NCBI GenBank assembly: GCA_947467145.1
Contig: CANIGJ010000017.1
Coordinates: 27,728 to 91,727 of the forward strand
Direction: 5' to 3'
DNA: 64,000 bases
Origin: Rhodospirillaceae bacterium
GTDB taxonomy: Bacteria; Pseudomonadota; Alphaproteobacteria; Rhodospirillales; UBA2165
The translations under genes were made by a program, and so were the position numbers. The notes beneath the pieces are model-generated. The model ran no database searches. It was not told the origin of the DNA and saw nothing but the letters and a program-made list of their open reading frames with translations. Below, in pieces: positions 33,305 through 42,527 of this stretch (position 1 is the first letter of the stretch; each line of letters opens with the position of its first letter).

Positions 33305-34435
33305 CTACTGCCGGTCCCAGATCTGCAGATGTTCGGCGGGCAGATGAAGATGAACCTGCTGGCCTTCATGCCAGTCGATCCCGCGCCCCAGATGCATCAA
33401 GGCCTCCTGCCCGCGCGGCAGATCGATCGTCGCCTCGTAAAACTGCCCGAGGAACAGCAGATGGCGGATCGTGCCGGTGACCACGTTGGCCGCGCCGGTA
33501 TCCTGGTCGGCCGGCACGATGCGGATTTCCTCGGGCCGGACCGATAACAGGCATTGGGTTTCGGCGGCGGTATCCGACAAATGATTGCGGCCGCGCGCGG
33601 TCAAGTGCGTGCCATCGCCGAGCCGCACCCGTGTGCCGTCGGCCCCGCTGTCGGCGATGCGCGCGCGCAGCAGCACCGACTGACCCAGGAAGTCGCGCAC
33701 AAACGGCGTCGCGGGCTGGGTGTAGAGTTCCATGGGCGGGCCGATCTGTTCGATCCGGCCGTCGCGCATCACCGCGATGCGATCGGATAGCGCCAAGGCC
33801 TCGGTCTGGTCGTGCGTCACGAACAGGATCGAGATGTTCAAGCGGCGCTGCAGCACGCGCAGTTCGGTGCGGAGGCGATCGCGCAGCTTCGCGTCGAGAT
33901 TGCTGAACGGCTCGTCCATCAACAGGACGTCCGGGTTCCCGACCAGGCCGCGCGCGACGGCGACGCGTTGCTGCTGGCCGCCCGACAGCTGCATGCCTGA
34001 ACGGCTCTCGAACCCGGCGAGGCCGACCTGCGCCAGGATCTCGCTGACCTTGCGATCGATCTCCGCTTTCTTTTCACCGCGCGTGCGCAATGGAAAGGCG
34101 ACGTTCTCGAAGACGCTCATATGCGGCCAGATCGCATAGGACTGGAACACCATGCCCATGTCGCGATCCTCGGGCGAGACGAATACCCGCTCGGCCGGCG
34201 CATCCAGCACGCGGCTGCCGTAGAGCACGCGCCCATGGCTGACATGCTCGAGCCCGATCGCCATGCGCAAGGTCGTCGTCTTACCGCAACCGGACGGACC
34301 GAGAAGCGTCAGCACCTCGCCCCGGCGCAGCTCGAAGCTGACATTATCGACGGCGGCATGCGCGCCGAAATGGCGCGACACGCCCTCCATGCGGAGGACT
34401 ACCGGATGTTCAGCCTCGGACGGAGAGGAAGTCAT
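33305..34435 (-). CDS. ABC transporter ATP-binding protein, FbpC/PotA type (second system)
   Basis: A 376-aa importer ATPase. Walker A is GPSGCGKTT, the signature is LSGGQQQRVAVARG, Walker B is VLLMDEPFSNL, and the switch His is in FVTHDQ. The C-terminal TOBE region contains CLLSVRPEEIRIVP. It lies between the binding-protein and permease genes, with 32 and 4 bases between them. The substrate is expected to be Fe(III) or a related small ligand. Confidence 0.93.
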   Translation of the reverse strand: MTSSPSEAEHPVVLRMEGVSRHFGAHAAVDNVSFELRRGEVLTLLGPSGCGKTTTLRMAIGLEHVSHGRVLYGSRVLDAPAERVFVSPEDRDMGMVFQSYAIWPHMSVFENVAFPLRTRGEKKAEIDRKVSEILAQVGLAGFESRSGMQLSGGQQQRVAVARGLVGNPDVLLMDEPFSNLDAKLRDRLRTELRVLQRRLNISILFVTHDQTEALALSDRIAVMRDGRIEQIGPPMELYTQPATPFVRDFLGQSVLLRARIADSGADGTRVRLGDGTHLTARGRNHLSDTAAETQCLLSVRPEEIRIVPADQDTGAANVVTGTIRHLLFLGQFYEATIDLPRGQEALMHLGRGIDWHEGQQVHLHLPAEHLQIWDRQ

Positions 34436-34467
34436 CGTACGATCGATGACCGCGCGTGCCGCGCGCC

Positions 34468-35583
34468 CTACCGGGCGCCTCCCTTGATCTCGACGTAGAG
34501 GTCCATCGCCTTCTTCTGAATCTCGTCACCGCCATCGGTACCCGGAATGAACGCCTTATCCAGATTGGCGTAGTCAGGTGAACTCTTCGCGTGCTGCGCG
34601 TTCGCCGGCTCGACATCCTTGCGCATGCTGACCGCGCCGGAATCGTTGCTCTTGGCGAAGGTTTCGACAAAGGCCTGCTGGCCGGCCTTGCTCAGGAACC
34701 AATTGACCCACACGGTCGCGGCTTCCTTGTTCGGGGCGTTCTTGAAGATCGCGACACCCTTGGGGCCGACGATATTGCCGAACGGCAGTTCCTTGACCTG
34801 GTCGCAGCCGCCCGCCTGACGGCAGCGCGTAATGACGTCGTTGGTGACACCGGTGCCCACGGCAAGATCGCCCCGCATAACGGCGTCGGCCGCCTGGCGA
34901 GGATTCATGTTCACCACCAGGTCCATTTCGCCGTAGAAACGCTTCATGAAGTCCGGCCCCTTATCGAGATAGTACGAGCCGAACGTCCAGGTGCCGCCAT
35001 TGATGTGGTACGGATCGCGGATGCCGATCATACCCTTCAGCTTGGGATTCAGCAGGTCGTCCAGCTTCTCGATCTTGATGCCCTTGGCATTGTCGAGATT
35101 CACGTAGCTCAGGGTTGAGGCATACATGGAATGGATGAAGACCTGCTTGGCGCGGTCCGTGGTCCAGATATATTTGGGATTGCGCCAGTTGGCCGCGTCC
35201 TTCACCTCAGGCAAGATCAGGAACGGTTCCAGATCCTGGAACACCCCGGCGCCGATCATGATGCCGTTCATGTTGGACGCCGACGCCCACATGCTGTCCC
35301 AGGCGTAAACGCCGTTCTTCTGTTCACCGACGACGCGAGTCACCATCGCATCGGGGATGATTTCGGTCACTTCGACCTTGATGTCGGGGAACGCCTTCTG
35401 GAAAACCTGAACCGTCGCGGCAAAACCCTCGGCCGAATGAACCGAGATGACCATCTTCTGGCCCTTCGCCTTCGCGATCGCGTCGTCCCAGGTCTTTTTC
35501 CAATCTTCCGCTGCCGAGGCGCCAAACGACGCGAACATCGCAACGGCTGTCGCTGCCAGGAATTTGGCAAAATTCGTCTTCAT
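34468..35583 (-). CDS. ABC transporter substrate-binding protein, family 1 (second Fbp-type system)
   Basis: A 371-aa exported binding protein. The signal peptide ends at FGASAAEDW (about residue 25). The mature part shows GQKMVISVHSAEGFAATVQVF, FPDIKVEVTEI, and later YLDKGPDFMKRFYGEMDLVVN, in line with the iron/putrescine-type binding family. The double Tyr is not evident as in true ferric-binding proteins. It is first in the operon; the gap to the Rieske gene downstream of its start (35584-35641) holds nothing notable. Confidence 0.88.
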   Translation of the reverse strand: MKTNFAKFLAATAVAMFASFGASAAEDWKKTWDDAIAKAKGQKMVISVHSAEGFAATVQVFQKAFPDIKVEVTEIIPDAMVTRVVGEQKNGVYAWDSMWASASNMNGIMIGAGVFQDLEPFLILPEVKDAANWRNPKYIWTTDRAKQVFIHSMYASTLSYVNLDNAKGIKIEKLDDLLNPKLKGMIGIRDPYHINGGTWTFGSYYLDKGPDFMKRFYGEMDLVVNMNPRQAADAVMRGDLAVGTGVTNDVITRCRQAGGCDQVKELPFGNIVGPKGVAIFKNAPNKEAATVWVNWFLSKAGQQAFVETFAKSNDSGAVSMRKDVEPANAQHAKSSPDYANLDKAFIPGTDGGDEIQKKAMDLYVEIKGGAR

Positions 35584-35641
35584 TGAAATCTCCCCGTCAT
35601 GGGAACCGCTTGAATGCGCGGATTCCTCTTTTTAAATACGA

Positions 35642-36904
35642 TTATTCTGCGGCGCGCTTTTGCAGGACGGCACGTTCGCCATCGTCGAGATCGACATCGC
35701 GCGGCAACACAAAATCGATCGGGCGCACGCGATAGGCTTCCATGTTCTTGGGTTCGGGCGGCTCCTGCCCAGCCATCAACGCCTTCACGTTATCCAGCAG
35801 GCGCTTGCGGATCTGGATGATCGCCAGATCGGAACTGGTCAGCTTTTCCAAGCTGCGGTCCGCGATATGACCGTAGCCTTGATCCTGGATGACCGCCAGA
35901 TCCTGCGACGGGATCGCCTTGATGCCAGTATAGGTCCGCAGTTTCTGGTCTTCGCGATCGATCAGATAGTTGTTCGACTTGTTGGCCTTCGGCGTGAACG
36001 TGCCCGGGATCATTTCCGGGAAGATGACGCCGGCATTGGCGATCTTGAGCTGTTCTTCGGTCAGCGGCTGATCGGGATTGGTCCACACGCGGAACTGGAT
36101 CGTCGTCTCGTCATCGACCGGCAGGCGGATGTTCGCGGTGAACGGCCAGTTCTGCGGTGACGCGATCAGGGTCGCGAACGGGAACAGCCATTGATTGATG
36201 CGCCAGGAATAATGATCCGGACCGGAATTGCGCTGCGCGGCCAGGCGCACGCCATAATCCATCTGCTTGATGATCCAGCGCGGCGCCTTGTCCTCGAACG
36301 CGGCCGGATTGATCGCCGAGCCCGGGAGCGCCCCGGTGAGGCCGCTATGCAGGAACGAGATGTGGCTCGAATCCACGTCGCCTTCCATGTGCTGCAGCCA
36401 ATTGCCCTTGATCACCATCTTGCGAATGAAGCGATGGCTGTCGGGCGCATCGAAAATCTCGGTGGCGGGCGGCTTGGGCTGCAATTCCTTCGGGCCGAAA
36501 TAGGCCCAGATCATGCCGCCTCTCTCCATGACCGGGAACGCGCGTGTGCCGACGCTTTTCTTGATGCGCTCGCCTTCGGGGCAGTTCGGCACATCCACGC
36601 ACTCGCCGTTCTTGTCGAACTTCCAGCCGTGATAGACGCAGCGCAGACCATTCTGTTCGTTGCGCCCCCAAAAGAGGTGCGCGCGACGGTGCGTGCAAAA
36701 AGCATCGAGGAGGCCAAGCTCGCCATCGGTATTGCGAAACAGAACGAAGCTTTCGCCGAGCGCCTCGACCTTCACGGGTTCGCTGTCGGGACCGCCAACC
36801 TCGCTCGCCAGGGCGACCGGCAACCAGAAGCGCCGGAACATATTGCCCATCGGGGTGCCCGGTCCGACGCGCACCAACAGTTCATTGTCTTCCCGTGACA
36901 GCAT
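35642..36904 (-). CDS. Rieske oxygenase, phthalate dioxygenase-like
   Basis: A 420-aa oxygenase component. The Rieske ligands are C70, H72 (CTHRRAH), C89 and H92 (CVYHGW). The mononuclear iron motif is GDVDSSHISFLH (H181, H186), with D176/D178 as the bridging acid. MLSREDNELLVRVGPGTPMGN and FRRFWLPVALASEV are typical of the phthalate 4,5-dioxygenase/vanillate demethylase-like group, which usually acts with a separate reductase. No reductase gene is adjacent; the binding-protein gene upstream on the same strand begins an importer that may supply its substrate, but that link is only positional. Confidence 0.9.
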   Translation of the reverse strand: MLSREDNELLVRVGPGTPMGNMFRRFWLPVALASEVGGPDSEPVKVEALGESFVLFRNTDGELGLLDAFCTHRRAHLFWGRNEQNGLRCVYHGWKFDKNGECVDVPNCPEGERIKKSVGTRAFPVMERGGMIWAYFGPKELQPKPPATEIFDAPDSHRFIRKMVIKGNWLQHMEGDVDSSHISFLHSGLTGALPGSAINPAAFEDKAPRWIIKQMDYGVRLAAQRNSGPDHYSWRINQWLFPFATLIASPQNWPFTANIRLPVDDETTIQFRVWTNPDQPLTEEQLKIANAGVIFPEMIPGTFTPKANKSNNYLIDREDQKLRTYTGIKAIPSQDLAVIQDQGYGHIADRSLEKLTSSDLAIIQIRKRLLDNVKALMAGQEPPEPKNMEAYRVRPIDFVLPRDVDLDDGERAVLQKRAAE

Positions 36905-37088
36905 GGCATCAGCCTCCAGATTGCTTGGCGATTATCGGCCCTGACGGGCTCTTGGATACAGTTTCCCTTATATTGTGGCGCAACGCGAGGGCCTTTGCGC
37001 TCTCATACGAAAGCCTAACGAACTCCCGTCCGCGCAGCAACGTGGACGATCGTTAACATTTACAACGGGTGGCGGATGCCGTCGGTGG

Positions 37089-39278
37089 CTACCCCGTCAC
37101 CGACAGATGATCGGGTCGCATACCCTTGGCCCGCCGCTCATGCATACGGGCATAAAGGCCCTCGATTCCACGTGTAAAGGCGGCGGTATCGAACAGCGGC
37201 GCGGCGCTCAGATTCTGCGATAATTGCTGCCGGATCGCGCTCAAGCGCGCCGCATCCCGGGCCAGATCGACTGCCAGGGCTTCATAAGCGTCCTGGCTCG
37301 TCGTGATCAGTTCGGCCAAGCCCACGGCCGTCAGCAGGCTCGCCGCGACGCGGGCCGGGAACGACTCGCCGATGCGGGTGATGACCGGCAAGCCGCTCCA
37401 CAAGGCATCGCTCGTCGTCGTGTGCGCGTTATAGGGCAAGGTATCGAGAAACAGATCGGCGGCGCGGATGCGCGCGAGGTGCGATGGCAACGGCTCGTTC
37501 TTGGCGAACACGAGACGATCGGCACGGATGCCATGGCGCTCGGCTTCGCGGCGCAGATTGTCTTGCGCCGTCGCATTATTCACCAGGAGCCACAGCACGC
37601 TGCCCTCAACCTGCGCCAGGATACGCATCCAGCCTGCGAACGTCGCCGGCGTCAGTTTGTGGATGTTGTTGAAACAGCAGAACACGAAACCGTTCGCCGG
37701 CAGGCCAAGCTCTGCGCGCGTAACAGCGCGCTCCGCGATCTCGCGCTTGCGATCGTTGACCTGATAGCTGCCCGAGACGTAGGCGACCTTCTCGGAATAA
37801 TGCTGACGCTGGTCCGGCGGGATCACGATACGATCGGCGATGATATAATCCATGAAATCGCACGCCATTGTGCCGGGATAACCGAGGTAGTTCACCTGCA
37901 CCGGCGCGACACGGTAGGCGAAAAGCTCGGGACGCGAATTCAAGGTGTCGCCCATTAAATCGATGGCGATATCGATCCGATGATCGCGCGCCAACCGCGC
38001 CGCATCGATATTGGACATTTTGCGGATATCGACGAAATCGTCGAACGCGGCGAGCAGACGCTGGCGCATCGCACCGGAACTATCGGCCCCCATGGAAAAG
38101 CCGATGACCTCGAACTTCGACTTGTCATGCAGCTCGTACAGCTCGGCCATCAGATAGGCCATGGCATGTTCGTGAAAGTCAGCCGAGAAATACCCAACCC
38201 TGATCTTGTCGTCCCCGCCGGTTTTGGGCGGCGCGAAAGGCGGCAGATCCGTACCGGCCGGCGCCAAGCCCGATAGGACTGCGCGCGCCGCCTGAGCGTG
38301 CAGGGTCGCGGAATCGACAACCGCCATCAGATCGAAGGGCGCGACCGCCCGCTCGCCGCGTGCAACCCGAGCGGCAAGCGCCGCAGCCTCGGCCTCAAAG
38401 TCTGTCCAGTCGCACAGACGCATGCGCGCCAGCAGCCGCTTGCCCTGCAGATATTCGATCGCCGGCTTGATCGCCATGCCCTTATCGAAGCTCGCCAAGG
38501 CATCTTCCGGGCGGCCGAGCGATTCCTGCGCGAGGCCCGCATTATAATAGATATCCGCATAGTCCGGCTTGAGCGCTAGGGCGCGACCGTAACTTTCGAG
38601 CGCCGCCTCCATCTGTTCCATCAGGCTCAGCGCATTGCCGCGATTGTAATGCGCCTCGGCATAATTCGGATCCAAGGCAATCGCCCGATCGATACTCTCC
38701 AGCGCTTCGATGGGACGGCGCAACTCGTTCAGCACGTTGCCCCGGTTGCTGTAAGCGCCGGACAGATTGGGCTGCAACGCGATGGCCTTGTCGTAGCTCG
38801 CCAAGGCTTCGCCATAACGCTTCATGGCTTTCAGCACGGTGCCGCGATTGCTGTGCGCATTGGCGTAATCGGGCTTGAGCTGGATGGCCTTATCGAAATT
38901 CGACAGCGCTTCACGCAACCGGCCGAGATCGTTCTGCGTGCTGCCGCGATTGTTGTAGGCCTCGGCGTAAGTGCGATCCAAGGCGATGGCCTTGCTGTAA
39001 CTCGCCACCGCCTCCTCGAGGCGCTTCAACGCGGCCAGCGCATAGCCGAGATTGTTGTGCGCCGGCGCATATTTGCGGTCGACCGAGATCGCTTTGGCCA
39101 AAAAGTCCGCCGCGCGCTCATATTGGCGCGTCTGCAGAGCGATCACGCCCAACGAATGCAGGGCGCCGAAATGACGCGGCGCCGCACGGATGACTTCAGC
39201 ATAGATACGCTCGGCATCCGCGAGACGCCCCTGGCGATGGAGCGCGAAGCCCTCTTCGAATCGCTGATCGAGCGTCAA
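37089..39278 (-). CDS. TPR protein with C-terminal O-GlcNAc transferase-like (SPINDLY/GT41) domain
   Basis: A 729-aa protein. Residues about 1-290 are a long array of tetratricopeptide repeats (for example ANAHSNRGTVLKAMKRYGEALASYDKAIAL and similar units, each 34 aa). Residues about 350-710 match the bacterial OGT-like glycosyltransferase family 41: RVGYFSADFHEHAMAYL, DLMGDTLNSRPELFAYRVAPVQVNYLGYPGT, VFCCFNNIHKLTP and LDTLPYNAHTTTSDALWSGLPVI. These proteins transfer a sugar to Ser/Thr of other proteins or to a surface polymer; the bacterial acceptor is unknown. It lies 10 bases downstream of the Panacea-like gene. Confidence 0.9.
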   Translation of the reverse strand: MTLDQRFEEGFALHRQGRLADAERIYAEVIRAAPRHFGALHSLGVIALQTRQYERAADFLAKAISVDRKYAPAHNNLGYALAALKRLEEAVASYSKAIALDRTYAEAYNNRGSTQNDLGRLREALSNFDKAIQLKPDYANAHSNRGTVLKAMKRYGEALASYDKAIALQPNLSGAYSNRGNVLNELRRPIEALESIDRAIALDPNYAEAHYNRGNALSLMEQMEAALESYGRALALKPDYADIYYNAGLAQESLGRPEDALASFDKGMAIKPAIEYLQGKRLLARMRLCDWTDFEAEAAALAARVARGERAVAPFDLMAVVDSATLHAQAARAVLSGLAPAGTDLPPFAPPKTGGDDKIRVGYFSADFHEHAMAYLMAELYELHDKSKFEVIGFSMGADSSGAMRQRLLAAFDDFVDIRKMSNIDAARLARDHRIDIAIDLMGDTLNSRPELFAYRVAPVQVNYLGYPGTMACDFMDYIIADRIVIPPDQRQHYSEKVAYVSGSYQVNDRKREIAERAVTRAELGLPANGFVFCCFNNIHKLTPATFAGWMRILAQVEGSVLWLLVNNATAQDNLRREAERHGIRADRLVFAKNEPLPSHLARIRAADLFLDTLPYNAHTTTSDALWSGLPVITRIGESFPARVAASLLTAVGLAELITTSQDAYEALAVDLARDAARLSAIRQQLSQNLSAAPLFDTAAFTRGIEGLYARMHERRAKGMRPDHLSVTG

Positions 39279-39288
39279 GGTTGGGCGC

Positions 39289-39834
39289 TCACTTGCCCTT
39301 TACTTCCCGAGGCTTCCAGCTGGCGGCCGCGACCGCGCGGCCGTCCTGGGTGCGCAGCACCTTGGGCTTTACGATCTGGGTCAAAGCCGGGGCTTCGGAT
39401 TTCGCCACCGCGGCCACGAAGCTCTTGCGGATATCGTCGAGCGGGATTTCGGCGCGCCGACCGCGTTTGAGCGCCAGGCGATAGGCCGGATTGCGCTTGC
39501 ACAGCTTCGTCAGGTACTCGGTCGAATGATGCCCGAAGCGGCGCCAGATGGAATCGACGAAAGATGCGGTGTCTTCGTCCAGCCGTGTATCGATATGCAG
39601 GTTCGGGCGCCCACGGACATAGGCAGCATAGATTGACGGTTCGATCGGCCCGATCTCGTCGGCAACAAAAACCGCCGGAACCAGCCGCTTTCCCTCATAG
39701 GCCACGGCATAATAGGCCTGCGCCAGGAACAACAAGCATTGCAGCTTGGTCGGCTGAAGATATTCGTTGTCGTTCAAGGCCCGGTCGTTGAGCCAGAAGG
39801 CGACTTCGAAGACGGAATCGACGGCGGACGGCAT
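39289..39834 (-). CDS. Panacea/SocA-like (DUF4065-type) domain protein
   Basis: A 181-aa protein whose N-terminal part fits the Panacea (SocA) domain: QPTKLQCLLFLAQAYYAVAYEG, LVPAVFVADEIGPIEPSIYAAYVRG. This domain is the antitoxin-like module of several toxin-antitoxin systems and also occurs as a stand-alone substrate adaptor. The C-terminal 70 aa is basic and shows no toxin signature. It has its own promoter region (about 235 bases to the divergent coxS-type gene) and is followed within 10 bases by the TPR-OGT gene, so they are probably co-transcribed. Assignment is by eye. Confidence 0.7.
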   Translation of the reverse strand: MPSAVDSVFEVAFWLNDRALNDNEYLQPTKLQCLLFLAQAYYAVAYEGKRLVPAVFVADEIGPIEPSIYAAYVRGRPNLHIDTRLDEDTASFVDSIWRRFGHHSTEYLTKLCKRNPAYRLALKRGRRAEIPLDDIRKSFVAAVAKSEAPALTQIVKPKVLRTQDGRAVAAASWKPREVKGK

Positions 39835-40069
39835 GCGCGGAGCCTAGGCCGCGTCGCATCGCCGATCAAGTGACCAGCGGGGCAGCGAAAGCGCCGAAAA
39901 GCCCCGGAAATCGGAGGCTTTGCAGGGCATTTGCCCAACCACGTCGGCATTGCGCCCGCCCCCTCGCGGGTGGTATGCGTTAACACACGCGTACAAAGCT
40001 ATTTTGGCGTCCGACCGGGCAAAACCGATGCTCAACTAAAGGTTCCGGGGACGCGTCTAGGGAGGGTCC

Positions 40070-40537
40070 ATGCCTGCAGTAAAGATGACGGTCAACGGGA
40101 AGAAGGTCAGTGGCAATGTCGAAGGCCGCACCCTTCTCGTTCAATTCCTGCGCGAGCATCTGGGGCTGACCGGCACGCATGTCGGCTGCGACACGTCGCA
40201 ATGCGGCGCCTGTACGGTCCATGTGAACGGCCGCGCGATGAAATCCTGCACCTTGCTGGCGCTCCACGTCGAAGGCGCCGAGGTCCTGACCATCGAAGGC
40301 CTCGCCACGGGCGATAAGCTGCACCCGATGCAGGAAGCCTTCCGCGAGCATCACGCCCTGCAATGCGGCTTCTGCACGCCCGGTATGGTGATGAGCGCGA
40401 TCGGCATCGTGAACGATCACAAAGAGCTGGATGAGAAGACCATCCGTCACCAGCTCGAAGGCAACATCTGCCGCTGCACCGGCTATCACAATATCGTCGA
40501 AGCCATTGGCGCGGCGCATAAGACGATGCGGGGTTAA
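40070..40537 (+). CDS. (2Fe-2S) small subunit of a CoxS/xanthine-dehydrogenase-type molybdenum hydroxylase
   Basis: A 155-aa protein with two [2Fe-2S] motifs: [15 protein letters not shown] near residue 45 and CGFCTPGM plus CRCTGY in the second half. Together these form the small subunit of carbon monoxide dehydrogenase or related aldehyde/purine hydroxylases. GGAGGGTCC before the ATG gives a good start. The medium (FAD) subunit follows after five bases. The large molybdenum-cofactor subunit, which normally completes the enzyme, is not in the window. Confidence 0.93.
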   Translation: MPAVKMTVNGKKVSGNVEGRTLLVQFLREHLGLTGTHVGCDTSQCGACTVHVNGRAMKSCTLLALHVEGAEVLTIEGLATGDKLHPMQEAFREHHALQCGFCTPGMVMSAIGIVNDHKELDEKTIRHQLEGNICRCTGYHNIVEAIGAAHKTMRG

Positions 40538-40542
40538 GCGCC

Positions 40543-41331
40543 ATGTACGATTTCAATTATCAGCGCGCTTCGTCCGTCGCCGACGCGACCACGAAGCACA
40601 AAGCCGCCGAAGACGCCCGCTTCCTCGCCGGTGGCATGACCTTGCTGCCGGTGCTCAAGCAGCGCCTCGATCAGCCGTCCGACGTTGTCGATCTGGCCGA
40701 TGTTAAGGACCTGGTCGGCATCTCGGAAGAAAACGGCGCCATCGTCATCAAGGCGATGACCAAGCATCACGACGTCGAGCATTCCGATCTGGTGAAAAGC
40801 AAGATCCCCGCGCTGGCCGAACTCGCCGGCACCATCGGCGATCCGATGGTCCGCAACCGCGGCACCATTGGCGGTTCGCTCGCCAACTCCGATCCGGCGG
40901 CATCCTATCCGTCGGCCGTGCTGGCGATGAATGCGACCATTCATACCGACCAACGCACCATTGCGGCTGACGATTTCTTCCAGGGCATGTTCACCACGGC
41001 GCTTGAGCCCGGCGAACTGATCACCAAGGTGTCGTTCCCGATCCCGACGAAGGCCGGCTACAAGCACTTCCCGAACCCGGCCTCGCGTTTCCCCATCGTC
41101 GGCGCGTTCGTTGCCCAGACGAAGGACGGCACGCGCGTCGCCATCACCGGCGCCGGCCCCTGCGCGTTCCGCGTGCCGGAGTTCGAAAAGGCGCTCGGCA
41201 GTGCGTTCGATCCGGCGAAGATCAAGGACGTTAAGGTCTCGGCCGATGGCCTGAACACCGATATCCACGCCTCCGCCGAATACCGCGCGCACCTGATCAA
41301 CGTCATGGCGCGCCGGGCCATGGGTGGCTGA
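40543..41331 (+). CDS. FAD-binding medium subunit of a CoxM/xanthine-dehydrogenase-type hydroxylase
   Basis: A 262-aa protein of the CoxM/XDH medium-subunit type. The FAD-binding segments are ARFLAGGMTLLPVLKQ and GTIGDPMVRNRGTIGGSLANSDPAASYPSAV, followed by LEPGELITKVSFP. It transfers electrons between the iron-sulfur and molybdenum subunits. It ends at TGA within the loop of a hairpin at 41321-41340. It pairs with the small subunit upstream; the catalytic large subunit must come from elsewhere. Confidence 0.92.
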   Translation: MYDFNYQRASSVADATTKHKAAEDARFLAGGMTLLPVLKQRLDQPSDVVDLADVKDLVGISEENGAIVIKAMTKHHDVEHSDLVKSKIPALAELAGTIGDPMVRNRGTIGGSLANSDPAASYPSAVLAMNATIHTDQRTIAADDFFQGMFTTALEPGELITKVSFPIPTKAGYKHFPNPASRFPIVGAFVAQTKDGTRVAITGAGPCAFRVPEFEKALGSAFDPAKIKDVKVSADGLNTDIHASAEYRAHLINVMARRAMGG

Positions 41332-41385
41332 AGCCACCCATAATTGTATATGACGGCGCAAAGCGCCGTGGGCGGCTAAAGCCGC
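41321..41385 (+). repeat. Three tandem short hairpins after the CoxM-type gene
   Basis: Three inverted repeats with A-rich loops lie in a row: TGGGTGGC-TGAA-GCCACCCA (41321-41340, spanning the stop codon of the medium-subunit gene), ACGGCGC-AAA-GCGCCGT (41353-41369) and GCGGC-TAAA-GCCGC (41372-41385), the last followed by TTTTC. They precede a further strong terminator by about 25 bases. Confidence 0.8.
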
Positions 41386-41407
41386 TTTTCTCAAGTTTTG
41401 AGCCGGA

Positions 41408-41437
41408 AAACACCCTCCTGACGGAGGGTGTTTTTTT
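41408..41437 (+). terminator. Rho-independent terminator
   Basis: A perfect 10-bp stem (41409-41418 with 41423-41432) with the loop TGAC and a run of seven T's (41431-41437). It closes the CoxS/CoxM unit and separates it from xdhC, so the two groups are probably separate transcripts. Confidence 0.93.
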
Positions 41438-41510
41438 ATGTGCCCGACCCTACTATATTAAGCCTGAACATATTCGGTCGGATATAACGACCTAAGGAAC
41501 GAGAACTGTC

Positions 41511-42527
41511 ATGGCGGATGTGAATACGGACGACGTTCTGGGACAAGCCACCGATTGGGCCAAGGCCGGCAAAGGCGTGGCACTCGCCACCGTCATCGGC
41601 ACCTGGGGCTCGTCGCCCCGCCCCGTCGGCAGCCAACTCGCCATCGATTCCGACGGCGCATTCGTCGGCTCGGTCTCGGGCGGCTGCATCGAGGGCGCCG
41701 TGATCGGCGAAGCGCTGCAAACCATCAAGGACGGCAAGGTCCGCACCTTGGATTTCGGCGTCTCGGACGAACAGGCCTGGGAAGTCGGCTTGGCCTGCGG
41801 CGGCGATATCAAGATCTTCGTCGAACAAGCTGCCGATGCCGCCACTATGAAGCGACTGCAAACCGAACGCCCGATCGCGCAAGTCACCGATCTCAAGACC
41901 GGCATCTACACCATCGTCACGCCCGGCGAAGTCGGCGGCACTCTGAAACTGTCCGACGCCATCGTTGCGCGCGCGCGCGATACCATCCGCGATGATCTCA
42001 GTCGCACCGTGAAGGACGAAGACGGCAGCGAATATTTCGTGCGCGTCTTCAATACACCATTGCGCATGATCGTTGTCGGCGCGGTGCATATCTCGCAGGC
42101 CCTGGTGCCGATGGCCCAACTCGCCGGCTACGCCTGCACCGTCGTCGATCCGCGTGGGGCGTTTGCCACCAAAGAGCGCTTTCCCGGCGTCACCTTGAGC
42201 GAGGATTGGACCGACGATGCGCTCAACAAGCTCAAGCCCGATGCGCGCACCGCCATCGTCACCCTGACCCATGACCCGAAGCTCGACGATCCGGCGCTTC
42301 TGGTCGCGCTCAAATCCAATGCCTTCTATGTCGGCGCGTTGGGGTCCTCGCGCACCCACGCCAAGCGGGTGGCGCGTCTCAAGGAAGCGGGCCTGACGGA
42401 CGGCGAAGTCGCACGCATCGGCTCGCCGGTTGGCCTCGACATCGGTGCGAAATCGCCGGCCGAAATCGCCATCTCGATCCTCGCCGAAGTCGTCGCCGCC
42501 AAGCACGGTAAAGCGAAGGTCAAATGA
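41511..42527 (+). CDS. XdhC/CoxI-family molybdenum enzyme maturation protein
   Basis: A 338-aa protein. The N-terminal XdhC_CoxI domain shows GTWGSSPRPVGSQL and VGSVSGGCIEGAVI. A C-terminal Rossmann-like domain shows MIVVGAVHISQALVPMA and, near the end, GALGSSRTHAKRVARL and IGSPVGLDIGAKSPAEIAISILAEV. XdhC proteins bind the molybdenum cofactor, promote its sulfuration and insert it into hydroxylases of the xanthine dehydrogenase type. It overlaps the start of the next gene by four bases. Its presence suggests such a hydroxylase is assembled in this cell. Confidence 0.92.
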   Translation: MADVNTDDVLGQATDWAKAGKGVALATVIGTWGSSPRPVGSQLAIDSDGAFVGSVSGGCIEGAVIGEALQTIKDGKVRTLDFGVSDEQAWEVGLACGGDIKIFVEQAADAATMKRLQTERPIAQVTDLKTGIYTIVTPGEVGGTLKLSDAIVARARDTIRDDLSRTVKDEDGSEYFVRVFNTPLRMIVVGAVHISQALVPMAQLAGYACTVVDPRGAFATKERFPGVTLSEDWTDDALNKLKPDARTAIVTLTHDPKLDDPALLVALKSNAFYVGALGSSRTHAKRVARLKEAGLTDGEVARIGSPVGLDIGAKSPAEIAISILAEVVAAKHGKAKVK

